The position numbers and the translations under genes are program-made. The notes beneath the pieces were generated by a model. It was not told where the DNA came from, did not search any database, and was given only the letters and a program-made list of their open reading frames with translations. A DNA stretch of 34,958 nucleotides from an uncultured Bacteroidales bacterium (GTDB lineage: Bacteria; Bacteroidota; Bacteroidia; Bacteroidales; FEN-979). Location of the stretch: positions 1-34,958 of the forward strand of contig CAIQUS010000252.1 of the NCBI GenBank assembly GCA_903875045.1, in the 5' to 3' direction. Below, piece by piece: positions 7,722-15,969 of the stretch; the stretch's first letter is position 1; every line of letters begins with the position of its first letter.

Positions 7722-8217
7722 TGTTCGCGCTTATCTCCGATATTTTCAAACCCTTGCCGCCCAGCATAGCAGCATCAATGATTTTTTTTCCATGGATATC
7801 AACGAACCGCTTGCAGCGCTTCGTGATGGTATAACCTATCCGGCTTTGATTGTGAATTCTCAAACCGGTAAATTCCTGGCTGCAAACAATGACAATACCC
7901 TGGATGAAATACACGGTGGTTTTATAATCATTGATAGAATGGCCAACCACGCCGATTTTTCAACAGAAATGCTAATACTCCAGGGCCTCAAAGAAATCGG
8001 TACAGACATCATTGCACGAATGCACCATGATTCATTGTTCGTTGGGGCCATACAGGGTTTCAATGTTAATTCTGTGACTTATCAAATGATCGATGGAATA
8101 TTTGATTCCTGCGCCGGGTTCATGTTTTCTTTTAAAATAACATCACCAATCAATCTGGTATATGATCCGGTGAAATGGTCTGTCCCGGGAATTCCTGTGG
8201 GAAGATTCATCTATTAA
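7714..8217 (+). CDS. tail-terminator-like / neck protein
   Basis: The product is 167 residues from the ATG at 7714, which overlaps the preceding stop region by 8 bases; a longer frame from 7648 runs inside the upstream gene and is unlikely. The sequence is alpha/beta with an N-terminal helix (RAYLRYFQTLAAQHSS), a YPALIV strand and a C-terminal strand-rich part. This, together with its position two genes before the tape measure, suits a tail-terminator or head-tail joining protein. I do not see a diagnostic motif, so the function is inferred from order and size. The next gene, 21 bases downstream, looks like a gp10-type neck protein, which supports the neck assignment. Confidence 0.5.
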   Translation: MTDVRAYLRYFQTLAAQHSSINDFFSMDINEPLAALRDGITYPALIVNSQTGKFLAANNDNTLDEIHGGFIIIDRMANHADFSTEMLILQGLKEIGTDIIARMHHDSLFVGAIQGFNVNSVTYQMIDGIFDSCAGFMFSFKITSPINLVYDPVKWSVPGIPVGRFIY

Positions 8218-8238
8218 CCAGCATTTAATTTCAAAACA

Positions 8239-8667
8239 ATGGCCAAAGTTAAACTCACCCCGATTGAAGTTGCAGATGCCTGGGCTTTCTATACCATCAA
8301 GATTTGGAAAGAAAAGATGCGTAAACTTCGCATCAGTCAATCCGGTCGGCTTGACACTTCATTTCTTAAAAATGTGGTCGGCACCCCCCAAGGCGGTGTG
8401 ATCTCCATTCAATTTTCTTTTCTCTACTACGGAAAATTCGTTGACATGGGCGTAGGCCGCGGGGTCAAAATCGGTGATGTTTCTGAAAATAAAATCTCCC
8501 GTAGGCTTGAAGGCCGGATGCTGGGCAACCGCCGAAGGCCAAAGAAATGGTACGGGAAAACCTTTTATGCGGAAGTATCCACTCTGAAAGAAATCCTGGT
8601 CAAAGAGTACGCCCATAAAGGTGTTTTACAGATCGTAGAAAATTTGAATGATCATTCAATCCACTAA
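8239..8667 (+). CDS. HK97 gp10-like neck/tail-completion protein
   Basis: The 142-residue basic protein contains ISIQFSFLYYGKFVDMGVGRG followed by RRPKKWYGKTFYAEVSTLKEIL in segments. The YGKFVDMG(T/V)G pattern is typical of HK97 gp10-like and related minor tail or tail-completion proteins, where a YA-x-x-vExG motif lies at this position. Such proteins sit at the junction between neck and tail tube. The gene is followed 2 bases later by the tape measure gene. Normally the major tail-tube gene would intervene here; it does not. Confidence 0.55.
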   Translation: MAKVKLTPIEVADAWAFYTIKIWKEKMRKLRISQSGRLDTSFLKNVVGTPQGGVISIQFSFLYYGKFVDMGVGRGVKIGDVSENKISRRLEGRMLGNRRRPKKWYGKTFYAEVSTLKEILVKEYAHKGVLQIVENLNDHSIH

Positions 8668-8669
8668 TT

Positions 8670-11600
8670 ATGGCAATCAATGAAGTCGCCAGGGCAGAGG
8701 TAATCCTCAATGGCCAGAAAGCAAATGCAACGCTCAAAGAACTGGAAAACGCTGCAAAACAACTCAATGCCGAGCTTCGTAAGCTCCCGACGAATTCGGC
8801 TGAGTTTGTAAAAAAGACAGAGGAGTTCCAGGCAGTAAAGAAACGGCTCAGTGAAATCAAACAGGAGATCGTGGGAACTGAATCGGCAATGAGCAAATTT
8901 GCCGACTGGACGAACAAGTATTTTCAGGCAATTACGATGGTGGCCGCAGCCGGTACCGGCTTCGGGCTTGTATTGAAAGGAATGATAGATAATGCTTCCG
9001 CATTGAGCGATTCCCTTGCAAATATTCAGAAAACTACCGGCATGACTGCCGAAGAGGTAAGCAGGCTCAATTCTGAATTCAAAAAATTTGATACCAGGAC
9101 CTCCCGGGAAGAATTACGTCAAATGGCAAATGTAGCCGGGCAGCTCGGGATTGAGAAAAATTCAATCCTCCCGTTTGTCGAAGCAATTGACAAACTCAAT
9201 GTCGCCCTTGGTGATGAAATCCAGGGCGGCGCCGAAGAGGTGGCAACCTCCATGGGCACCCTTCGCAATGTTCTCACCGATATGAAATCAGACAACGTTG
9301 CCGAAGACCTGCTTCGCATCGGCAACGCGATCAATGACCTTTCGGCAGCCGGCTTCGCCACTGCCCCGGTGATGGCAGACTTCGCCAACCGCATTGGTGG
9401 GGTAGGAATAAACCTGGGGCTTTCGTCAGGACAGGTGATCGGGCTTTCTGCCACCATGCAGGAGCTGGCCATCCATGTTGAACGCGGGGGCACGGCGGTG
9501 GTGAAAATCCTTTCCAAAATGACCACCAACACCGATGAATTTGCAAAGGTGGCCGGGATGCCGTTAAAGGAATTCACTGAATTGGTAGATTCAAACCTTT
9601 ACGGTGCTTTCGTTAAAGTCTTGGAAGGATCAAAAAGGGCTGGCGAGGGGGCAACCATCCTGGGCAAGATGATCAAAGAAATGGAAATTTCCGGTATCGG
9701 TGCAGCCGAAGTGTTTTCCAAACTTGGCTCAAACACCGAACTTCTGGCCGAGAAAGTAGCCTTGTCCGGCAATTCTTTGCTCAGCACCAGCGGTATCCTG
9801 GAAGAATTCGAAATCAAAAACACTACCCTGGGCGCTTCGCTTGATAAACTTGGAAAGGACTTCAACAGTCTTATGTCATCCCGGGCAGTCATTGATATGC
9901 TTACAAGCATGATGATGAGCGTAATTGGCCTTGTAGCCTGGCTTAAGGTATTGCCCAAGACAATCAAGGATAACGCCGTAGCACTGACAGTTCTGACAGG
10001 CGCCACCCTTGTCTACATTGCTGGCATTACACGTTCAATGCAAATTACCGTGCTGAATAACCTTCTGATGAAAGAAGGTATCCTGCTAAGGGCGAAAGAT
10101 GCAATTGTGTTGGAATATCTCATCGTAAAAGAAAGACTTTTTGCCTTTGCAAAAACCGAGGGTACCATCGCCACAAAGATTGCCACCATTGCCCAATGGG
10201 CATGGAATGCGGCCCTTACCGCCAATCCCATCGGGCTTGTCATTGCCGGGATTACCGCCCTGGTTTCAGCAGTTATGATCTATGATAGAACAAGCAAGGC
10301 TGCAGTGGCACTCGAAAACTCCAAAGTTAATTTAACAATGGCCCTTACTTATGCCAATACAGCACTTAAGGAATCTTATGAGAAAATTTCTGCTCAAATG
10401 CATATTCTAAATATCAGCAGCGCTGCCGAAAAAAAAGATTTGCAGGATAAAATAGACCTCACGATCAAACAAACAGAAGCGGATATTCTGTATTTAGAAA
10501 CAAAGCAAAAAAGGATCGGTGCAGAATCTGCCAAACCTACCGGATGGCAAACATTTTTAGCGATGACTGAACCATTGCCTGCAAATATGAATAAAGCCAA
10601 AGACTATTATTCCTGGAAAAACAGTAAAGATGCAATGGGCGAATTTGATGAAGGTATTTACGCATTGAAGGCAACTCTCCAACAATTAAAGGATGAAAAA
10701 TTTGCCATCAATGATATCATCAATGCTGAAACCAAAGGCGATAAAATTTATGGCAATCTGCTTCCAATGCTTGAGCAAAAACTCAAATATTATCAAACCG
10801 CCCGTAACAATGTTGCTGCCGGAAGTGAAGAGTTTCTCAGAATTCAGGAAAAAATTAAAAAAGTTCAACAGGAAATCAGCAAATATGATAAGAGTGATTA
10901 TTCCTCGCCTGAAGATGCCAAAAAATCGAAAATTGAAGCATTAAAATCCAGTTACGAAAAACTTGGTGAAGAGATCAAAAAATATATTGAATTACTCAAG
11001 GATCAGGTTGTGTCCGATCCCAAACAGGCCGTAATCACTGCCAATAAAATTAAATCCTTACAGGCAGAAAAGCAAAAAATCGATGACCTGGTGGGGTCAT
11101 TGGTTGACCTCAAAAACGCCAAAGAAAAGACCGATTACGAGAAACTTAACGAAGAAATCAAAAAATACACAGAGCTGCTGCAGGATCAAATAATAAACGA
11201 TCCCGCTCAGGCAACGGTCACCGCTGACAAGATCAAAAGGCTCGAACAGGAAAAGCAAAAGATTGACGACCTGGTTAAGTCCATGACACAGCTAAAAGAA
11301 CTTGATATCGATGAGCTTCTTTATAAAATGTCAGATGGTGCATTAGGTGGCCGGGATGAAACCCCGACAGAAGAATTTGACCGGGTTACAGGTGGCCTTA
11401 TCGGTCCCATGAATGGATCAGATGAAGAGGATCCGGAGACAAAGCTTGCAAGAGAAAATTATGAAAAAGAAAAGTGGCTCAAAAAAGCAAATTTGGTTCT
11501 CGACTATGCTTCTTTTGCCGCCGATACCCTTTCATCTTTGAATGATACAATAACTTCCAATGAGAACCTTCAGCTTGAAAAAGATGAAGCCACCAACCTC

Positions 11601-12317
11601 AAAAAACAACAAAACCTTAAAAACAGGCTGAATGCCGGACTGATTACCCAAAAGCAGTATGATGCTGCCGTGGTCAAAATGGAAGGTGAACTGTCGGCAA
11701 AAAGGCGAAAAATGGAACATGACCAGGCCATAAGGAACAAAGCCATTGCCGTGGTACAGGCCGGGATCAATGTTGCCCAGGGCATCACTTCAGCGCTTGC
11801 TGGTGTACCACCGGCTTCGTACGTCATGGCAGTTTTGACCGGCGTTCTTGGCGCCATCCAGATCGCTGCCATCCTGGGCGCGGAAGTCCCGCAGGCTGAA
11901 AAGGGGAGGTACAACGTCACTGGCCGGGATGATCATAAATCGTACAAAAATGTTCCCTGGGCCGGGGCAGCCACCACCGGGCTTTACTCCACGCCAACAC
12001 TAATTTCAGAAGCCGGTCCCGAATATGTGATCGATGCCAAAACCACGCGCAACCTCCAGCTAAATTACCCTGGCGTAATTGATGCCATCAACTTCGCCCG
12101 GGTGCCGCAGTTTGCCGCTGGCAATTATCCCAAAACTGCACAGGACGGCACCAGTGCCCAGGCTTCCCAATCGGTTTTTGAAAACGGGCTGCTGATGGCA
12201 TTGAATGAATTCAACGCCCACGCCCGGCAGGGAATCCGCACGTTTGTCGTATATGATGATGTCCGTGATTCAGCCAGTACTATGAATGAAATTGAAAATA
12301 ATGTAAAAATCGGATAA
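8670..12317 (+). CDS. phage tail tape measure protein, TP901-like
   Basis: The 1215-residue protein sets tail length and is expected inside the tail lumen. The N-terminal ~80 residues are a coiled-coil. About residues 85-400 match the TP901-type core (SLANIQKTTGMTAEEVSRLN; MANVAGQLGI; GIGAAEVFSKLGSNTELLAE). Hydrophobic segments follow around 415-545 (LTGATLVYIAGI; WNAALTANPIGLVIAGITAL). A long charged coiled-coil follows to about residue 1010, including a tandem 61-residue duplication at residues 762-884. The C-terminal part is a Gly/Ala-rich region (VMAVLTGVLGAIQIAAILG) with the SEAGPEYVIDAKTT ending common in these proteins. This is the most secure phage call in the window. At 1.5 angstrom per residue it implies a tail near 180 nm if the rule of thumb holds. 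It starts 2 bases after the neck gene. Confidence 0.95.
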   Translation: MAINEVARAEVILNGQKANATLKELENAAKQLNAELRKLPTNSAEFVKKTEEFQAVKKRLSEIKQEIVGTESAMSKFADWTNKYFQAITMVAAAGTGFGLVLKGMIDNASALSDSLANIQKTTGMTAEEVSRLNSEFKKFDTRTSREELRQMANVAGQLGIEKNSILPFVEAIDKLNVALGDEIQGGAEEVATSMGTLRNVLTDMKSDNVAEDLLRIGNAINDLSAAGFATAPVMADFANRIGGVGINLGLSSGQVIGLSATMQELAIHVERGGTAVVKILSKMTTNTDEFAKVAGMPLKEFTELVDSNLYGAFVKVLEGSKRAGEGATILGKMIKEMEISGIGAAEVFSKLGSNTELLAEKVALSGNSLLSTSGILEEFEIKNTTLGASLDKLGKDFNSLMSSRAVIDMLTSMMMSVIGLVAWLKVLPKTIKDNAVALTVLTGATLVYIAGITRSMQITVLNNLLMKEGILLRAKDAIVLEYLIVKERLFAFAKTEGTIATKIATIAQWAWNAALTANPIGLVIAGITALVSAVMIYDRTSKAAVALENSKVNLTMALTYANTALKESYEKISAQMHILNISSAAEKKDLQDKIDLTIKQTEADILYLETKQKRIGAESAKPTGWQTFLAMTEPLPANMNKAKDYYSWKNSKDAMGEFDEGIYALKATLQQLKDEKFAINDIINAETKGDKIYGNLLPMLEQKLKYYQTARNNVAAGSEEFLRIQEKIKKVQQEISKYDKSDYSSPEDAKKSKIEALKSSYEKLGEEIKKYIELLKDQVVSDPKQAVITANKIKSLQAEKQKIDDLVGSLVDLKNAKEKTDYEKLNEEIKKYTELLQDQIINDPAQATVTADKIKRLEQEKQKIDDLVKSMTQLKELDIDELLYKMSDGALGGRDETPTEEFDRVTGGLIGPMNGSDEEDPETKLARENYEKEKWLKKANLVLDYASFAADTLSSLNDTITSNENLQLEKDEATNLKKQQNLKNRLNAGLITQKQYDAAVVKMEGELSAKRRKMEHDQAIRNKAIAVVQAGINVAQGITSALAGVPPASYVMAVLTGVLGAIQIAAILGAEVPQAEKGRYNVTGRDDHKSYKNVPWAGAATTGLYSTPTLISEAGPEYVIDAKTTRNLQLNYPGVIDAINFARVPQFAAGNYPKTAQDGTSAQASQSVFENGLLMALNEFNAHARQGIRTFVVYDDVRDSASTMNEIENNVKIG
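10953..11318 (+). repeat. tandem 61-residue duplication inside the tape measure gene
   Basis: Two in-frame 183-bp units (10953-11135 and 11136-11318) encode similar coiled-coil segments. Both begin YEKL-x-EEIKKY and both contain EKQKIDDLV. The DNA has diverged more than the protein, so the duplication is not recent. Repeats in tape measures usually reflect lengthening of the tail. Confidence 0.8.
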
Positions 12318-12318
12318 T

Positions 12319-13944
12319 ATGCTTTCATTATTTGTAAACGGCACATCACTCGACCTTTCCAAAGATATTTCTATTACCATGAAATATGCTTCTCCCGTTT
12401 TTAATACCATCGGAGACCATACCTATCCTTTTAAGCTCCCGACAACACCGCTCAATGTTTCAATCCTCGGGTTTAAACACCGCATCGAAAACGCGGGTGA
12501 TCCCTACCAGCAGTTTGATGCTTCTCTTAAATGGAATGGGTTTTTGCTTTTGCAGGGAAGTTTGAAAATTATGAAAGCAGATTCATCACTTTATGAAGTA
12601 ACCCTGTTCATGGATAAGGGCGATTTCTATTACCGAATGAAGTCCCAAAGCCTGCAGCAGATTGATTTCGGGGAAATTGATTTCGCAAATGAAAATGCAC
12701 GAACAGTTTATATTAATGGATGTTCAGAGAAATTTTATCCCGACCGCAATGTTTCTTTCCCGCAGATTATTAATGAATTGTACCTCGACCCGCCAACAGA
12801 GGATTACATTCAGAAGTATTTCAACTATTATGATGACGCCATTATTTACCCTCAGGCTACTACATCCCCGAATCGGTCTCTCATAGTCCCGATGCTTTTT
12901 TTGCCCTTCGTTCTCAATAAGGTAATCGACAAACTTGGCCATACCTGGAATGATTCCTTCTTTTCAATAAACCCTGACTTTAATGAAGTTGTTATTTTCA
13001 ATTCCGTTGATTGCAATGATGGTCCAGCCGGATTTTTTCAGTACCCTCTGAACAAATTACTGCTCAATTACCATGTCCCAAAACTGACAATATTTGAATT
13101 CTTCAACGGTTTGGAAACATTTTTCAACCTCAGGTTGTTTGTCAACAGCAAGACAAAAGCCATCCGGATAGTATCTCTGGATGATATTGTCAATTCTGCT
13201 GTTTACACCGATGGCTTTAAATATATCCTGTCAACCGCTATCGAGCTTTCAGATAAAATTACCGGGTTTAGTTTGTCCATGGATATTGATTCCGATGACA
13301 GTTTTGCTGACGAGCTTTCAAAATATGATGAAACCAAATTAGGCAGAATAAAAGATACGGTTCAATCATTTTCTGATCTCCCGATCTGGCCGGGGGCTTC
13401 CCAGGATGAAATAAGGTTTGTGATCGATGACAACCAGTTTTATCGAATGAATTCACAGGTATGGACACTTTTTAATATCAACAGCATGACCACATATACC
13501 AAATTTCTTTACAAAATGGCCCAGGGGATAGCGCTTTCCACAAAGGTTTCATCCCTGGGAGATGTTGTCCATGAAAATGTAAGGGTTTCCAATAAACGAG
13601 CGAATTGGACAGAAATAGCATTCCGTTTATTCTTTATAAAACCTGTTTTTGAAGTAAACTTTTTTGTAGCCATGATGGGTAGGTCCTTTAACAATAATAC
13701 CTCGCTGTTCTATTCAGGGGCCACCGGCCTTTTTGCCAAACAATTCAAATCATTCCTTGACTTTCAAATGAACACCAAGCCGGTTAAAATCATTGCTCAA
13801 ATCGATTATCTGGAGCTTCAAAACCTTGATTTTTCCAAAAAATATATGATTAACGGAAACAAGTACCTGCTGAGCGAAGTCCAGGTTGCCATCACAAACA
13901 ACGGATTCAAGCCTGCCACAATAAAAGCCTTCACCTGCTTCTAA
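12319..13944 (+). CDS. distal tail / baseplate hub-like protein
   Basis: The product is 541 residues and starts 1 base after the tape measure stop. The N-terminus (LFVNGTSLDLSKDISITMKY, then HTYPFKLPTT) follows a pattern I associate with Bacteroidetes phage baseplate proteins. In those, a short beta domain resembling Dit or hub N-termini is followed by a large tail-hub domain. The C-terminal half is beta-rich (KPVKIIAQIDYLELQNLDF; KYLLSEVQVAITNNGFKPAT), as in hub proteins that carry the tail tip. No signal peptide is present. Position immediately after the tape measure is where Dit/Tal genes sit in siphophages. The function is inferred from order plus pattern. Confidence 0.6.
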   Translation: MLSLFVNGTSLDLSKDISITMKYASPVFNTIGDHTYPFKLPTTPLNVSILGFKHRIENAGDPYQQFDASLKWNGFLLLQGSLKIMKADSSLYEVTLFMDKGDFYYRMKSQSLQQIDFGEIDFANENARTVYINGCSEKFYPDRNVSFPQIINELYLDPPTEDYIQKYFNYYDDAIIYPQATTSPNRSLIVPMLFLPFVLNKVIDKLGHTWNDSFFSINPDFNEVVIFNSVDCNDGPAGFFQYPLNKLLLNYHVPKLTIFEFFNGLETFFNLRLFVNSKTKAIRIVSLDDIVNSAVYTDGFKYILSTAIELSDKITGFSLSMDIDSDDSFADELSKYDETKLGRIKDTVQSFSDLPIWPGASQDEIRFVIDDNQFYRMNSQVWTLFNINSMTTYTKFLYKMAQGIALSTKVSSLGDVVHENVRVSNKRANWTEIAFRLFFIKPVFEVNFFVAMMGRSFNNNTSLFYSGATGLFAKQFKSFLDFQMNTKPVKIIAQIDYLELQNLDFSKKYMINGNKYLLSEVQVAITNNGFKPATIKAFTCF

Positions 13945-13986
13945 TTTGTCCTTTATGTTTTGTACTTCAAAACTTAATATTGTGCC

Positions 13987-15606
13987 ATGATCACACTACA
14001 AACCACCCCGCCCGAAGTCTTTTTTGCCGGGAACCCGGTCCTTTACAAAATTGGCACGGATAACCAGCTTGAATATGCAGGGCAGTTTTGCAGTTTTGAC
14101 ATTGTTGTCACTGCTGCTGATACTACCGCAGGTCACACTATTTCTTTTGCTTTCCCTTCAAAAACAATTCTTTTCTCTACCGCCACCACCCCCGACGATT
14201 CAGGTACCCAAATCCTAAAGGCCGTCAATTCAGCCAATTTCGCAACCTGGGCGCAAACCCTTTTTGACTGCTTTCAAAGCAACTTTGAAATCTCATCCCG
14301 CTTTCAAATTACCCTCGGTGGCGCTACCGGCTACAACCGGACTATTTCTTTCACCGCCATTGAAAAAGGCGCTTCAAGCAATTGTTTGATCACCCACAAT
14401 CTTGTAACCGTCACGGTAATGTCATTTGTATCAGGCCTCAATGCCGTCATGCAAAATGATTTCTGCATTGTCGGCAGTCTTTGGGACCAAGATATGCGAC
14501 TGTTGGCTTCTGATGTTAAACCGGTTGATAATTCCGGAAATGTGACTTTCGATTTTTCAGAATATCTGAGCGCGATGCTCGATTATAAATCGATGCCACA
14601 TTTCACTTTCCCGTTTGATCCGGATGTCAATATGAAACTGTTTTCTGATTTCGTCATGCCTTTTTACGCCAGCTTCGCTGAGCGTTATGGTGGGGGGACC
14701 AAAAAACTTCATTTTGATATCCTTAAAAATGCTTTCCCGGGAGGTTTAAACCGCGAAACATTAATGTTTTACAACTCCAATGATACTGACTTCTTTTCAA
14801 TTCCGGACAACCTTAAATGTTTCATGACCTGGGCACCAATGGTCAAGGTTTCTGATAAAATAGTCCCTGAAAAACTGTTTTTTTATATTGGCCCAAAACC
14901 CACATTTGACGTAATTGAGATAAATGTAAACGTACATTTTACAAATGGCACATCTCAGCTTTTAGAAGGTGGTGGCGCGGTTTTCATGAATTCAGTAATC
15001 GAATGTTCAGTTGGTTATGCCCAGTTAAAGTTCGACACATTGTTTCCAGCACTGACTATTTCATCCTGGGACGTTTGGCTCTCCATATCCGGCACACCCT
15101 GTTCAGAAGTCAGGACATTCATCATTGATCCGGCCATTTACGAAAACGAGCGTATTTTCATCTTTCAGAACAGTTTTGGCCGCGCCTACGATGTAGTGCG
15201 GTTCACCGGAAAGGGTTCGGTAAACCTTTCAATTGATTTCTCAATTGGGAATGCTGAAAATATCGATGATTTCAGCATATTTAATTCTCCTGCAAAGAAA
15301 TTCAGCCCGGCAGAATCTCAAAGAATGGTAACGAACTCAGGGTGGATCAGCCGGGAGATGAAAGATTACCTGCGTGAAATGCTTTTGTCACGGCAGGTTT
15401 TCGAGTATAAAGATGATTTGCTTTATCCCATTGTGATTACCACCAATTCCGTGAAGGAACATTTCATAGATGATGAATATCTCTACAGCCTCGAACTGGA
15501 ATACGACCGGGCGTACCGGGATTTTTTTTTTTCAAGGTTTGACCCCTGGATGATTTTCTTATCCGGATCCCAATACTGCGATGAATACAGCGACGATTAC
15601 AGCTAA
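13987..15606 (+). CDS. minor tail / baseplate protein
   Basis: The 539-residue protein is beta-rich throughout, with FTAIEKGASSNCLITH, AFPGGLNRETLMFYNS and a C-terminal LYSLELEYDRAYRDF segment. No family is recognised with certainty. Paired with the preceding hub-like gene and followed by adhesin genes, it probably forms part of the tail tip. It is separated from the upstream gene by 42 bases containing a weak -7-like box (TAATATTG), so an internal promoter is possible. A run of eleven T residues at 15522-15532 lies near the 3' end. Slippage there would alter only the last ~28 residues. Confidence 0.55.
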   Translation: MITLQTTPPEVFFAGNPVLYKIGTDNQLEYAGQFCSFDIVVTAADTTAGHTISFAFPSKTILFSTATTPDDSGTQILKAVNSANFATWAQTLFDCFQSNFEISSRFQITLGGATGYNRTISFTAIEKGASSNCLITHNLVTVTVMSFVSGLNAVMQNDFCIVGSLWDQDMRLLASDVKPVDNSGNVTFDFSEYLSAMLDYKSMPHFTFPFDPDVNMKLFSDFVMPFYASFAERYGGGTKKLHFDILKNAFPGGLNRETLMFYNSNDTDFFSIPDNLKCFMTWAPMVKVSDKIVPEKLFFYIGPKPTFDVIEINVNVHFTNGTSQLLEGGGAVFMNSVIECSVGYAQLKFDTLFPALTISSWDVWLSISGTPCSEVRTFIIDPAIYENERIFIFQNSFGRAYDVVRFTGKGSVNLSIDFSIGNAENIDDFSIFNSPAKKFSPAESQRMVTNSGWISREMKDYLREMLLSRQVFEYKDDLLYPIVITTNSVKEHFIDDEYLYSLELEYDRAYRDFFFSRFDPWMIFLSGSQYCDEYSDDYS

Positions 15607-15617
15607 AAATTAATTCT

Positions 15618-15959
15618 ATGACTTACAATACCGTACTTGAAGCCATCCAAAACGCCCTTTCCCTTCGCCCTTCAGGGACGAAGGTACAGGTGGCCGACCA
15701 TGAAGATGCAGAAATAGCAATCCTAGATTACATCGAACAGCAACGGCCACGAAAAGCCCATGCAAGTGCCACTTCTGATGTGAATTGTGAATTGACCTGG
15801 GATGCAGCATTTACTGATACCAATTATTCCTTTGTTGTCAATGGGTTTGATGCACTTGGAAATCCCTGTCAAATTACACTTATAAGTAAAACCGCTACGA
15901 AAATCACCATCCAAACCTTTGTGGATGCTACCATCCACGCAATTGCAAATTCTTACTAA
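15618..15959 (+). CDS. small tail-associated protein, unknown
   Basis: The product is 113 residues. The first ~45 are helical and charged (TVLEAIQNALSLRP; AEIAILDYIEQQRPRKAHAS) and the rest is a small beta domain (YSFVVNGFDALGNPCQITLI) resembling short fibre or carbohydrate-facing domains at phage tail tips. It lies 11 bases after the baseplate-like gene and 10 bases before the large adhesin gene, so it is probably a fibre attachment or collar component. There is no signal peptide, in contrast to the next gene. The function is inferred from position. Confidence 0.55.
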   Translation: MTYNTVLEAIQNALSLRPSGTKVQVADHEDAEIAILDYIEQQRPRKAHASATSDVNCELTWDAAFTDTNYSFVVNGFDALGNPCQITLISKTATKITIQTFVDATIHAIANSY

Positions 15960-15969
15960 ACCAAATAAA

